DNA from: Emiliania huxleyi CCMP1516
Lineage: Eukaryota; Haptophyta; Isochrysidales; Noelaerhabdaceae
Direction of reading: 5' to 3'
Assembly (NCBI RefSeq): GCF_000372725.1
Contig: NW_005200600.1
Location: forward strand, 627,954 to 691,953
DNA length: 64,000 nucleotides
The translations under genes and the position numbers were made by a program. Positions 11,244 to 22,019 of this stretch are shown piece by piece. Under the pieces are notes generated by a model. That model worked only from the letters and a program-made list of their open reading frames with translations, was not told the DNA's origin and did not search any database. The first letter of the stretch is position 1. The number at the start of each line of letters is the position of its first letter.

Positions 11244-11484
11244 AAGCGCTAAGCCGCCACGATTCGTCTTTCCACTTCTGACCGAGCATGATGTATTTGC
11301 GAATTCTGCGTTACGTTTCGGGGCCACACCCACAAAGAACCCTGCACAAAGACCGCAGGGCGGGGATCTGTTCCTTTTTACCCATCTCCTAGTAGAGGTG
11401 TCCGTTTTATTTATTTCGGGGCTTCCCGAGGGAAAAAAATCACGTCCTTGCGTCCCAGCCGGCCTCGAGCGCGTTCCCATCTCC

Positions 11485-13387
11485 ATGCTATCCAGTCTGC
11501 CACGCCGTGCCGCTCGGCAGCTCCGTGGCGTCGCGGCTCCGAGCCTGCGCGGAGCTGCGCGGCCGCTTTCGACCGCCCCGTCGGATGCGCCGGAGGAGGA
11601 GCCTGAGACCAAAAAGCTCACCATGGTCGCCGCAATCAACGACGCCCTCAGGTGCCACCGCCGCCATCCACGGCCCGTCCTCCGCGACCGCGCGCCAGCG
11701 CCCTCGAGTTTGCTCCGCCGCGCCGCATTCGCAGGATAGCGCTGAAGACCGACGAGTCGGCCGTCGTCTTTGGTGAGGACGTCGCCTTTGGCGGCGTCTT
11801 CCGCTGCACGATGGGCCTGCGCGACGAGTTTGGGGAGGAGAGGGTGCTCAACATGCCGATCAACGAGCAGGGGCTCGTGGGATTTGGGATCGGGCTGGCC
11901 GCGGTGGGTAGCACCGCCATCGCCGAGGTCCAGTTCGCCGACTACATCTTCCCGGCGATGGACCAGATTTGCAACGAGGCTGCTAAGTTCCGGTACCGCT
12001 CGGGCGCCGAGTTCGACTGCGGCGGGCTGACGATCCGTGCGCCGGCGCAAGCGGTGGGGCATGGCGGGCACTACCACTCGCAGTCGCCCGAGGCCTACTT
12101 TGCGCACACGCCCGGCCTCAAGGTCGTGTACCCCGACCCTGACCCTAACCACCTACCACCCGGACAACCCTGACGCCTGACCCCGACCCTAACCACCCTA
12201 ACCCTCACCCCGACCCTATCCCTGACCCCGACCACGGCCGGCCCTCCAGGTCGTGTACCCGCGCGATGCGTACACCGCCAAGGGGTTGCTGCTCTCCTGC
12301 ATCCGCGACCGCAACCCGTGCCTCTTCTTCTACAGAGACAGAGAGGGAGAGGGCGGAGAGGGGGAAAGGGGGAGCTGTGCGTAGGTGCCTCTTCTTCGAG
12401 CCGAAGATCCTGTACCGCTCCTCGGTCTGCGACGTGCCCACCGGCGCACACACGCCGCCGCTCGGCGAGTCGGGACGGGGCGGGCGGTGAGGAGTGGGGA
12501 CTCCGCGACTGCAGGCGACTACATGCTGCCGCTCGGGGAGGCCGAGGTCCTCTCGCCCGGAGAGCACATCACTTGCGTCGCGTGGGGGGCACAGGCAGCC
12601 GAGTAGCCGAGCTGTAGCCGAGGTAGCCGGGCTGTAGCCGAGCTGCAACCGGGCCTGCAACCGGGGCTGCAACCGGGGCTGCAACCGGGGCTGCAACCGG
12701 GGCTGCAACCGGGGCTGCAACCGGGGCTGCAACCGCTGCAACCGGGCTGTGGCCGGGCTGTGGCCGAGATAGAGCGCCTCGCGTGCGCCGCGTGGGTGGT
12801 GCGCAGGAGCACAGCAAGGCATGCCCCGCCGTCCTCCGACGAGGGCCACGCCTGCTGTGCTGGCAGGTGCACACGATGGCGCGCGCGTGCGAGCGGGCGG
12901 CGGCAGAGGGCGTGTCGTGCGAGGTCATCGACCTGCAGACGATTGCGCCGTGGGACATGCACACGATCCGCGACTCTGTCCAGAAGACGGGCCGGTTGCT
13001 GGTGACGCACGAGGCGCCACTCACCGCCGGCTTTGGCGCCGAGGCTCGCCGCCGCTAGATCCCAGCCACCCCGCCGAGTGTTGTGCCGAGTCCCGCCGCA
13101 GCGAAGCCGCTCGGCTGTCGGATTGCGTCGCCCCGCCAGCAGCTGTGCTCGTGGGGCCGTGCCGAGGCTTCAGGCGCTGCGGGATTGCCCCACTCTGCGC
13201 CGCCGACCGCTCTGCCCTCCCGACGTAGGTTGCCGCCGCCATCCAGGACGCGTGCTTTGACCACCTCGAGGCACCGATCGCGCGCGTGTGCGGCGCCGAC
13301 ACGCCCTTCCCGCTCGCGTTTGAGAAGCTGTACCTTCCGGACGAGCTCAAGATTTACGACGCAATCATGCGGACGGTGCAGTACTAG
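11485..13387 (+). CDS. BCKDHB: Branched-chain 2-oxoacid dehydrogenase E1 component, beta subunit (mitochondrial)
   Basis: Seven exons (11485-11651, 11735-12122, 12250-12317, 12385-12443, 12515-12594, 12867-13043, 13229-13387) give 365 residues. The N-terminus ([18 protein letters not shown]) is a typical mitochondrial presequence. The body follows animal BCKDHB closely: [133 protein letters not shown] and the end [12 protein letters not shown]. With the alpha subunit it forms the thiamine-dependent E1 that decarboxylates branched-chain 2-oxoacids. Introns 1-3 are GT-AG and 4-6 GC-AG. Introns 2 and 3 carry 11- and 13-base direct repeats at their junctions. Intron 2 holds telomere-like CCCTAACC units and intron 5 a 12-base minisatellite. 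Confidence 0.93.
12123..12249 (+). repeat. Telomere-like repeat intron in the E1-beta gene
   Basis: This 127-base GT-AG intron is almost entirely degenerate CCCTAACC / CCCGACCCT units. It starts with GTCGTGTACCC, the same 11 bases that start the next exon at 12250. Confidence 0.85.
12648..12735 (+). repeat. 12-base minisatellite in E1-beta intron 5
   Basis: About seven tandem copies of AACCGGGGCTGC lie in the 272-base GC-AG intron 12595-12866, flanked by looser GTAGCCGAGCT units. Confidence 0.9.
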
Positions 13388-14188
13388 CGGTAGCGCGGTA
13401 CTCATGGCAGCAGCATTGTGGCACTGGCAGCAGCGATGTGTCCCCTCCCTCCAGCCGCGCTCGATTCACGCCGTCCAGCCTTCCCGCCCGAAGGGGGGGG
13501 GGGGGGGGGGAGTCGAGAGGCGCGCCAGCCTTTTCGCACCGCAGGGGGGGCGAGGGGACCGCCGCCCGCACTACTGCATGTCCGCCGCGCGCCGAGCAAC
13601 GTCTAGCGCGTCCTGGCCTGCGACAGGCCGCGTGTGTTTTCTGCCGCCTGCGGAGTTGATGTCACGAAAGGTAGTTGCTAGTGGTCGATCCCGCGCCAGT
13701 CGTTCTCGTTGCCGGCGCCCAGCTGTGCGTGTATAAGCAGTGTCGCTACTCGTACCACTCTCGGAATCTGCGGCAAAAGCCAAAAGCAGACGCTCGAGTG
13801 TGTGGCACGAGCGCCGCGCCCCGCCGGGGCCACGCACTCCACAGCCTGACGCACAGCCGACACACAGCCCCGCCACACCGCCCTGGCACACGCCCGGGGA
13901 CGCGGCGTGCGCGTGGCGCCGTGGGCCCGTGGCGCGTGGGCCGTCGTGTTTTGATCAAGTTTTTGATCTCTCTCGGTGAGTGGGGGGCCGAGCCGCCCAG
14001 CCGCCTCGGGGCGGCGGGCGGGCGGGCGTTTTGAAAAACAGAAAAAACACGCATTGCGAGAAAACAATCCATCGGTGTGACGTGTGGGGGGGGGGGGGGG
14101 GGCTGGGCGTAGAAAATACGCCCAAAGGGGTCCAGAAGGCGAGAGGGGGGGGCAAGTGGAGGCGGGAATGAACGGGGAACGGCACACG
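13388..14188. other. Intergenic region with poly-G runs
   Basis: No gene is recognised downstream of the E1-beta stop codon. Long G runs lie near 13492-13511 and 14085-14102. Open frames here are Arg/Pro-rich artefacts of GC-rich sequence. Confidence 0.6.
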
Positions 14189-15081
14189 GAGCGGCCGCAC
14201 TCTGCTCGCTACCCCCCCTGCACAACTAAGCTCGTCCCTGCTGCTAGGGGGGGGGGTCTGACCCCCCCAGCAGCAGAGCGCTCCTGCTGGGGGGGGGGTC
14301 CCGACCCCCCCAGCAGCAGAGCGCTCCTGCTGGGGGGGGGGGTCCCGACCCCCCAGCAGCAGAGCGCACTGGACCCAGCTCTCCCGCCTCCTCGCCGCCG
14401 CCCCCCCCTCTCCGCCCTCGGTTCGTGTTTAAGCGGTACTCGTACGCTCGAGGCGGTTGTGTTCGCCGCGCCTTCGAGCCCAATACACCTCGCGAGAAAG
14501 CGCTGCGCGGTACTCGGCAGTGTCTGTCGAGCAACACTCGGTGTCAGAGCGTCGCGCCTCCATCAGTAGTCTCATCATCGAGTGATTGCTGGCCTGTGGC
14601 GTATGACCTCGCGCGGATATCACCAACGACGAGCATGCGAAGATAGGGAACAATATCTTGTACAGCCCGCTGTGCTCCCCGCTGTGCCACGGCGTACGAT
14701 GGGCTGCGAGAGCCGTATCTTCCCTCCTTGAAGCAGAGGAGCCGCGAGGCACGAGAGGCGTAGAAGAGGGGCTGGCGTGCCCCGCACCTCCCGGTTGGCA
14801 GTAGGAGGGCCCGCCGGTGAGACCACTGATTTTGATGCCGACTATAAATTCTCGCCACTGGAACGCATGCTACTTACAGCTGCTGTCTGTACAGAGATGC
14901 CAGCACCCCCCACAGGCAGAGCGCTCCTGCTGGGGGGGGGGTCCGGACCCCCCCAGCAGCAGAGCGCTGCTGCTTGGGGGGGGGTTCCCGACCCCCCCAG
15001 CAGCAGAGCGCTGCTGCTGGGGGGAGGGTCGGCCATGAGCTTAGTTGTGCAGGGGGGGTAGCGAGCAGAGTGCGGCCGCTC
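14189..15081. mobile_element. Non-autonomous element with perfect 45-base terminal inverted repeats
   Basis: The 45 bases at 14189-14233, starting GAGCGGCCGCACTCTGCTCG, recur in inverted orientation at 15037-15081 without a mismatch. The 893-base unit between them carries clusters of G-run/C-run hairpins near both ends (14240-14365 and 14905-15030), each like CTGCTGGGGGGGG...CCCCCCAGCAG. No transposase-like frame is seen. No clear target duplication is visible (ACAC left, ACAT right). It could be a MITE-like transposon or a large inverted duplication. Confidence 0.7.
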
Positions 15082-16203
15082 ACATCCCCGCACGAGAGGT
15101 CAGCGGCGCGCAGTGCCTCTCTCGCAGGCTGGGTTTTGGGATTGGCTATTATAGCATTTTTTCGAGATTCGACCCCGCCTTTCGTCTTTCGTCTTTCGAG
15201 CTTGTTTGAGGCTTGTTTTTGTTTTCACATTTCAGCTCGAGCATTTCCCATTTGCATTTCAGACTAGCACTACCACTAGGCTCTAGCGTCTAGGGGGGCC
15301 CCGACCCCCTCAGCCGAGAGGCGGCGGGGGCGGGCGCCCACTCGCCACTGGCCACTCACCGAGAGATCAAAACGCGACGGCCGTGCACTAAAGCCGTGCC
15401 TGTACGGCCACTTTTCGACTCTACATGTATATGCGACATGCGCGGCGGGTGCTGCAGCGAGCTCACACTCACCGATCCCCAACAAAGTTCCCCAGACGCG
15501 CCAGACCCCACCCCTGGCAGTAGCTGGAGACAGTCCATCGTGCGCCACGCGCCATCTGTGTGCGGCCGCCTTCCTGCTCTCTCCGCAGGAGGCCGGCCGA
15601 AAAAGCGCGCGGGCGGCCTCCCTCGAGGCCGCCCGCTGCGCACACATACTCGCTCACTAGCTCACTCGCACCACATTGTCCGCATTAACAGCCGGCGCGG
15701 CATCCGCTGCGAGCGAGTAGTTTAGGGCCCTCTCTCGGCAGCGGAGGGAGGAGGGGCCGCCAAGGTCCCTCCCTCGTCCCAGCATCATCCCAGCATCCAC
15801 CCGCCGTGCTCCGGTGCATATCCCCGCGCCGCCACGCCACACGCGCCTCCTCCAGCTGGCCTCCTCCAACGATCCCACGCGAGGCGCACGGCGACGTCAC
15901 TCCAGCGACAGCGCGGTGCGCAGCGGCGGAGTCGGCGGCGGCCGAGCGCCGGCGAGGCCCAGATCTCTGTGCCGGCGCTGCCGCTGCAGCTCTCCGGTGC
16001 CGCCAAACCAGAGAGCCGCTGCAGCGCGGTTGGCGGGGGGGACCTGGGCGGACGGGGGGGGGGGGGGGGGGGGCCACCAATAAAAGGCGCGCAGGGGGGG
16101 CAAGGGGCCGCAAGGGGCGCGAAGGGGCGTTATCAGGAAACAAAGGGGGGGACAGTATGGAGAAAGCAAAAAAAGCCTGCCCAAGGGGGTTTGAAAACCC
16201 CAA
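15082..16203. other. Region left of the assembly gap, no clear gene
   Basis: Nothing is recognised at 15082-15700. From about 15700 to 16203 the minus strand stays open, and the 3' exons of the F-box/E2-like gene starting at 18074 could lie here, but no conserved E2 motif can be read. Long G runs precede the gap (16055-16072). Confidence 0.4.
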
Positions 16204-17005
16204 NNNNNNNNNNNNNNNNNNNNNNNNNNNNNNNNNNNNNNNNNNNNNNNNNNNNNNNNNNNNNNNNNNNNNNNNNNNNNNNNNNNNNNNNNNNNNNNNN
16301 NNNNNNNNNNNNNNNNNNNNNNNNNNNNNNNNNNNNNNNNNNNNNNNNNNNNNNNNNNNNNNNNNNNNNNNNNNNNNNNNNNNNNNNNNNNNNNNNNNNN
16401 NNNNNNNNNNNNNNNNNNNNNNNNNNNNNNNNNNNNNNNNNNNNNNNNNNNNNNNNNNNNNNNNNNNNNNNNNNNNNNNNNNNNNNNNNNNNNNNNNNNN
16501 NNNNNNNNNNNNNNNNNNNNNNNNNNNNNNNNNNNNNNNNNNNNNNNNNNNNNNNNNNNNNNNNNNNNNNNNNNNNNNNNNNNNNNNNNNNNNNNNNNNN
16601 NNNNNNNNNNNNNNNNNNNNNNNNNNNNNNNNNNNNNNNNNNNNNNNNNNNNNNNNNNNNNNNNNNNNNNNNNNNNNNNNNNNNNNNNNNNNNNNNNNNN
16701 NNNNNNNNNNNNNNNNNNNNNNNNNNNNNNNNNNNNNNNNNNNNNNNNNNNNNNNNNNNNNNNNNNNNNNNNNNNNNNNNNNNNNNNNNNNNNNNNNNNN
16801 NNNNNNNNNNNNNNNNNNNNNNNNNNNNNNNNNNNNNNNNNNNNNNNNNNNNNNNNNNNNNNNNNNNNNNNNNNNNNNNNNNNNNNNNNNNNNNNNNNNN
16901 NNNNNNNNNNNNNNNNNNNNNNNNNNNNNNNNNNNNNNNNNNNNNNNNNNNNNNNNNNNNNNNNNNNNNNNNNNNNNNNNNNNNNNNNNNNNNNNNNNNN
17001 NNNNN
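16204..17005. other. Assembly gap (802 N)
   Basis: Unsequenced run of 802 N flanked by G-rich sequence on both sides. It interrupts the minus-strand F-box/E2-like gene. Confidence 1.
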
Positions 17006-18074
17006 AGGGGGGGAGGGGAGAGACTTTCGGGAGAGGAGAGGGAGAGGAGGGGGCGGTGGGTTCGTGGCAGCCTCACCGAGTCCCGCTGTGGAGGGAGCCG
17101 TCCTCTGCGCAGAGGACGAAGCCGCTCCAGCTGGAGAGGTCGCCCGCAGACTCGGGGAAGGCACTCACCTGCGGCCGGCCCGCCGCCTCGGCCGAGTCGC
17201 TTCCCGCCGTCATGAGCTCGAACAGGTCCTGCTTGAGGCGCGCCTGCGGGGAGGGGCGCCGCGAAGGCTCCGAGACGCTTCCTCCTGGCTGGAAGATGGA
17301 TGGCGAGATGGCGAGGGGGGGGGAAGGGAGGAGGGATGAGGAGGGGGAAGAGGGGAGAAGGGCGAGGAGGGAGGGTGGGATGAGGGCGGAGCGAGGAGGA
17401 GGAAGCGGAGCGAGGAGAAGGAAGAGGCGCGCCCGAGCAGCAGAGGAGCCGTGAGCAGCAGAGGAGCCGTGCCCTCTTGCGGCTGAGTCGGGGCTCGAGC
17501 GGGCGGGGCTCGAGTGCGAGCGGCCGACGCGGGGCAGGGTGGGCGCTCGTCGCAGGACGGTGCTCGGCGTTAGGTTCTCCTTGTTCGCCTCTGCCGACAC
17601 CTCCGTCCCTCCGGAAGGAGGAGGCGCACATGAGGCTGCGGCGGCCGCTTCCGGCCCTGCACCGATGGGGCGGCGAGCGCGACGCCGGCCGTCGACGGTG
17701 GTGGGGGCCTGGGGTGTGGCCGCCGATGCGGGCGAGAGGGCCCATCGCTCACAAATCTCGCGCCGAGCGTACTCGCGCCGCGGCGACCGTTGCTCTTCTG
17801 GCGCCTCGACCGCCCACCGCGAGCGTAGCAGGATTCGCCAGACGGCGGCGGCGCCGAACCGCTCCGCCAGGGCGTGGGAGCAGGCGCACAGCTGCGAAAT
17901 CGAGTCGGCGTCGGCGACTCGCGCGAGGCTCTCGGGGATGCCGTCACACTCGGCCGCTCGGAGCAGCGGCGGCCCCCTCTCGTTGTCGTCGGCGTCATGG
18001 AGGCTGAGCAGAAGCACCTCCTCCCCGCCGATCGCGTCGCTCTCATGCCGGAGGCCGAGCGAGGCGTCCGGCAT
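17006..18074 (-). CDS. F-box-like / ubiquitin-conjugating (E2)-like gene, cut by the gap
   Basis: An ATG at 18074 opens a long minus-strand reading frame that stays open to about 17073. Residues 40-95 (ECDGIPESLARVADADSISQ, then VWRILLRSRW) resemble an F-box. Near the 3' end ARLKQDLFELMTAG and VSAFPESAGDLSSWSG resemble the N-terminus of E2 enzymes of the UBE2C group. The catalytic cysteine region would lie downstream, in or beyond the gap. The stretch between the two parts is Ser/Pro-rich, and its pyrimidine-rich piece (about 17300-17400) may be an intron. Whether the F-box-like and E2-like parts belong to one protein or two genes cannot be decided without the missing sequence. Confidence 0.45.
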
Positions 18075-18212
18075 TTCGTTGGGAAGCGCTAGCCGGCGAT
18101 CAGGCGAGCAGGGAGGGTGGGAAGAAGGGAAAGAAGGGTGGAGTTAGCGATCTGCTTGAGCGTTATTCGAGCGGGGTTTTGCGAAAAAAAACTTTCGCCG
18201 AGCTTTTTGGCG

Positions 18213-18678
18213 TACAGTCTGTTGCGGGCATTAAGAAAACGTACCATTAAGAAACCACGCCGAGCGATTTCCGCGAAAATCTAAGAAACCGCGGCGCCCC
18301 GCAGGCGCGGCCCCGAGAAAGGGCCCACACACGAGTGTGAACAGGAGCCCCGCTCAAATTTTCTCTTCGCCTGCGGCGCGCGCACTTGTCATTTTGCCCA
18401 AGCAAGTCTGCGGTGTTCTGGGCGGTGTGGATGGGAGGTGTGTGCGTCTTCCTGTCATCCCAAGTGGGTGGCAGAAGTCGGACTGGCGACATCCGGAGCG
18501 GTCCAGCGCTTCCGTATTGTCATTTTACCTAAACATTCCTAGATCCCGTCTCACTCACCTGTGGGGTGCCGGCCGAGGCTAAGAAACCACGGCGTGGGGT
18601 GGGTGGGGTGGGTGGAAAGGCTTAGAAACGGCGGCGTGCCGCGGGATCCTGTTTTCTTAATGCCCGCAACAGACTGTA
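18213..18678. mobile_element. MITE-like element with 28-base terminal inverted repeats
   Basis: TACAGTCTGTTGCGGGCATT and the next 8 bases (18213-18240) recur inverted at 18651-18678 with no mismatch. Flanking sequence is TGGCG on the left and TGGCC on the right, a possible short target duplication. The 466-base interior has further inverted AAGAAACC units and no coding capacity, so it is non-autonomous. Confidence 0.75.
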
Positions 18679-18839
18679 TGGCCCGTTTTACCCCGTCCTT
18701 GCCCCAAGCGCATTTATTATAATAGGCAACATTGGCACGGCGGTATTTTGCGGTTATGTATGTAAATAGTGAGACGATTTAGGTTTGGGGCAGAAAGAGT
18801 GGGAGAACTTTTCGTTCGGCGCATGAAGCATGACCTGTG

Positions 18840-20304
18840 GGCGGCGGGAGAGGGTGAGCCTGAGCGAGCGGGCGTGCATTGGCAGCGGGCGACGCGGAGC
18901 TTCCGCCGGAGGACGACGCGGTCGAGATGGCGAGCGCCGTCCACGTGCTGGACAGCGTGGCGGAGGTGGGCCCGAACTACACCCTGCTGCGCAGCAAGCC
19001 GAGACGAAGGCGAAGCGACGGAAGCGAAAGCGCGAGGATGCCAGGGCGGCGCTCGACGGCCACACTGTCCTGTCCACCGGATCGCGCCTCGAGATCTTCT
19101 GCGACAGTGAGCGGTGTTACAATTGTACCCTGCGACCGTCATGGCGCGGGAGGAGGACGGGGACGCGGGACGGACGGATCGTGCACGAGGTCGAGTACGA
19201 CGGCTACTCGGGTCGGCGGTGGTGGCACATACTGGACGACGAGCGGTGGCGCGCCGTCCCAGAGCAGGCCGGCGCGGGCGCAGGCCTAGGCGCAGGCGGC
19301 GCTGCCGCAGACGGGGATGGGGATGCGGCGATGGACCGCGCGGACGGCGAGCACAGGGCGCCCGTGCCGCGGGCGCCGCCGAGGCGGCCGAGGTGCGGCC
19401 GGCGCCGCCTCCTGTGCGCCGGGGTGTGCGGCGCAGCGCGCTGGCGGACACCCTCGAGGCAGAGGATGACGAGCAGCAGGAGGAGGCTGCGCGCGGCGAT
19501 GAGCGGCTGATGCTAGCGCCCCACGGGCCGGCGCTGTCGGTGCAGCTTCGGCGCGTGCGCCTGCGGCTGCGCGAGTTCCTGGCGACGCAGGCCGCGGCGG
19601 GGAAGAGCGTGCCGATGCAGCGGACGGCCCTCGGTCTGCACCCGACGGTGCGGTGGACGATCCGCTCTTCGGCAAGTGGCTGGCGACGACGCGAATCATC
19701 GCGCCGAGGGCGAGCCGGTGGCACGCGACCGAGCGGGGCGACGCGCGGGAGGAGGAGCCGACGGTGCGCACGGGTCGCGGCGAGAACACGGTTTACATCG
19801 GGCTGCAGCACATGAAGAACCACGTGTGGCGCGAGATCTGGCCGGCGATGCCGAGCGACGCGAGGCAGTACTGGCGGCTGGTGACCAACCAGGTGATGTC
19901 GCTGTACGACGGCGCACGGCGGCGGCGGCGGGATGAAGGACGCGGCAGGAGCCGCTGGCCAGGCGGCGGGCCGCGAGGCGGCGCGGGAGAGCGCGTCGCA
20001 CGGGCAGAGTAAGGCGGCGCAGCGGGCGGCGAGCGAGAGGGCGAGCGCCGAGGCGAGCCGGCGGACGATGGCCGAGCTTCGCGAGGCGACGACGAAGCCG
20101 AGCATGAAGCAGCACCTCTTCCAGGTGGGAGAGTACCAGATGCAGGACACGCAGCTGATAGAGCCGTTCGAGGTGAACGTGGCCTTCATTATGAACGCCT
20201 ACTTGTGCTTCGCGCGGCAGACCGGGTGCCGGCCGGCGAATGGCGGTGAACGACGCGGCGGACGCGGTCGATTCGGACAGCCACTGGCGCGCGTCTCCCG
20301 CTGA
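18840..20304 (+). pseudogene. Decayed Tudor/Agenet-like gene copy
   Basis: Protein-like segments line up with the intact gene at 54623-55366 but sit in changing frames. In order they are VLDSVAEVGPNYTLL (frame of 18879), then REDARAALDGHTVLSTGSRL, YPATVMAREEDG, HEVEYDGYSGRRWWHILDDE and SALADTLEAEDDEQQEEAAR. At least five frame changes occur with no splice sites between them, so this is a pseudogene rather than a spliced gene. Beyond the shared part it continues into DDPLFGKWLATTR, NTVYIGLQHMKNHVWREIWP and MKQHLFQVGEYQMQDTQLI. The family is therefore longer than the copy at 55 kb, or that one is truncated. The HEVEYDGY...WWHILDDE block resembles a Tudor/Agenet chromatin-reader barrel, which is an inference. 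Confidence 0.65.
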
Positions 20305-21611
20305 GAGAGAGAGAGAGAGGCGAGTAGGACGGCGCGGCGTTGGCGTGTGATGGGGCGAGATGCCACTGAGCCGTGGTACCCGCAAATACCCCGGTATTTT
20401 GCCGATTTGGCTGATTTTGGGCCCAAACCAGCTGATTTTCGCGGAGTTTCCTCGAGAGGGTGCTGTAGAGAAACACGGAAAGGAAACGAGACGGGGTGAG
20501 CAAGGAAACATGCACATGTACGTACTGTTAGCTCGCTGGGAGAGAAGGGAGAGGGGGTTGCGTTCTCTAGGCCCCTAAGGGCCCTACGCGCGGCATGAGA
20601 GCTCGGAAGCGAGTGCGTACCTGGAAAACCCCGGGTATACCTGGAAAACACCCTGGGTATTTTGCCGGTTTCCTCGGTTTCGCCTCAGATTTTGCCCCAG
20701 ACCAGCTCTCAGACTCAGGGTACAGGGAAACTGGAGAGTTGACAGAATGGAGCTCCGAACACCCTCTGGAGTGGAAATTTCCGGAAACGCAAAGTGCTGG
20801 GGACCCTTTGGTTTCCCTCTGGGTTGCCGGAAACTCTCGTACAGGCCAACTAGCAACGCACACCTTCCTTTTCCCCCTGTGTGGTGGCGGCGTGCCGTCC
20901 TCCCATCCCTCCATTAGTTTTTTGCTTTCTTTCCTTGTACACTAGGCACGTAACTGGTACGCACACTGGCACTAACACAGGTACACCACGGGAGCCGCCT
21001 AAGCGACTCCTGCGAAAGAGAATTTTGGCGCCCCGGAGCGGTTCATTTATTACTAACGGTGGAGCTGGAGGATGGCTAGCGCCGGATCTGGCGGCCATGG
21101 TCTGGCGGTCTGCACTGGGTCTCCGCGACACCGCGACTCGTCACACGCCGCGGCGTGCGTGACTCGCTTCGCGCGCGTATCCGGTCTCGGCGGAGGGCTC
21201 CCTCAGGACTGAGGCTGTGGCCCAACCTCGTCAGTTTCGTCCTCTCTCTCTTCACACCCTATTCCGGCGTGGTGTGACTGCTGGTGCGTGTAGCCCCCGC
21301 GCCCCGGTGCCGGGAAGCGGGTATACAGTAGAGCGCGGTCGTTAGAGCGCCTGAGCGCGCGGCGGCGGCGCGAGCGCCGGGCGGCCCAGCGGCTCAGAGA
21401 GCGGACGGTGCGAGGCCCACCTTCTCCCGTCGATCGCGCGCCACACCAGCTAGTCTGGTCCTCAGCACAAAAGATTTGTAAACTCCCCGGTGGGACCCCG
21501 CCTCCAGCCGACAGGTGACACACGGCGAGAAGCCGAGAACGTGCTAAGAGAGAGGTGTGACCAAAGAGAGTCTCTCCACCGGGCTGCCTGGCCGGCTGCG
21601 AAAACATGCAA
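20305..21611. other. Repeat-rich intergenic region
   Basis: No gene is recognised. Two related segments with TATTTTGCCG units and CCCGGGTATACCTG lie at about 20380-20450 and 20620-20700; a similar piece is at 26385-26450. At 20870-20940 is a copy, in reverse, of the AAGGGAGGGATGGGA repeat found at 33050 and 53980. At 20945-21030 is a copy of the CACTGGCACTAACACAGG family. Confidence 0.65.
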
Positions 21612-22019
21612 TCAACGCGTATGTACACTGCCCTCGACGCGCTCGCCGATGGTGTCTGCGAGGGCCGCGAGCGGGCCCGCGCTCAGCGGTTGCCTCTGCG
21701 GTCTTACTCCATATCGCCGGTACGCCTCCTCCGCGTACTCTGCACGGAAGGCCCAGACGTGCTCGCCTGGGAGCGAGCGCGCCCGCTCGTCTCTGCGGCG
21801 GTTGAGGCGGTCCTGCATCGCCGGCACCTTGCCCTGCAGGCAGTCTGTCCAGTCGAAGAGGAAGCGCGGGCAGTCCTCGTGGTGGCCCTCGCGGTAGTAG
21901 GACGTCAGCTGGCGGCCGGGAGTCATGCACTTCATGTACTCGTTGAAGGTGCTGAGGCACTCGTGCTGCGCCCTCCCCTCCTGGTAGCGAGCCTCCAGCT
22001 CCTCAACCGGCGAGGGCAT
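21612..22019 (-). CDS. DUF3128 / EMI1-like small cysteine-motif protein
   Basis: A single exon of 135 residues from ATG at 22019. The DUF3128 signature is clear: a cysteine in AQHECLSTFNEYMKCMTPG, the tyrosine pair in LTSYYREGHHEDC and the last cysteine in FLFDWTDCLQGK. It is followed by a charged helix ending in HVWAFR, which matches the VWAPR-type end of animal C22orf39. The cysteine pairs resemble CHCH-type mitochondrial proteins. Yeast EMI1 is linked to meiotic induction and mitochondria. Start choice is supported by the match beginning within 20 residues and by an upstream region made of repeats. Confidence 0.8.
   Translation of the reverse strand: MPSPVEELEARYQEGRAQHECLSTFNEYMKCMTPGRQLTSYYREGHHEDCPRFLFDWTDCLQGKVPAMQDRLNRRRDERARSLPGEHVWAFRAEYAEEAYRRYGVRPQRQPLSAGPLAALADTIGERVEGSVHTR

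Noticed and set aside
15685..17745. Very long minus-strand open frame spanning the N run
   Set aside because: The gap is translated as unknown residues, so continuity is meaningless.
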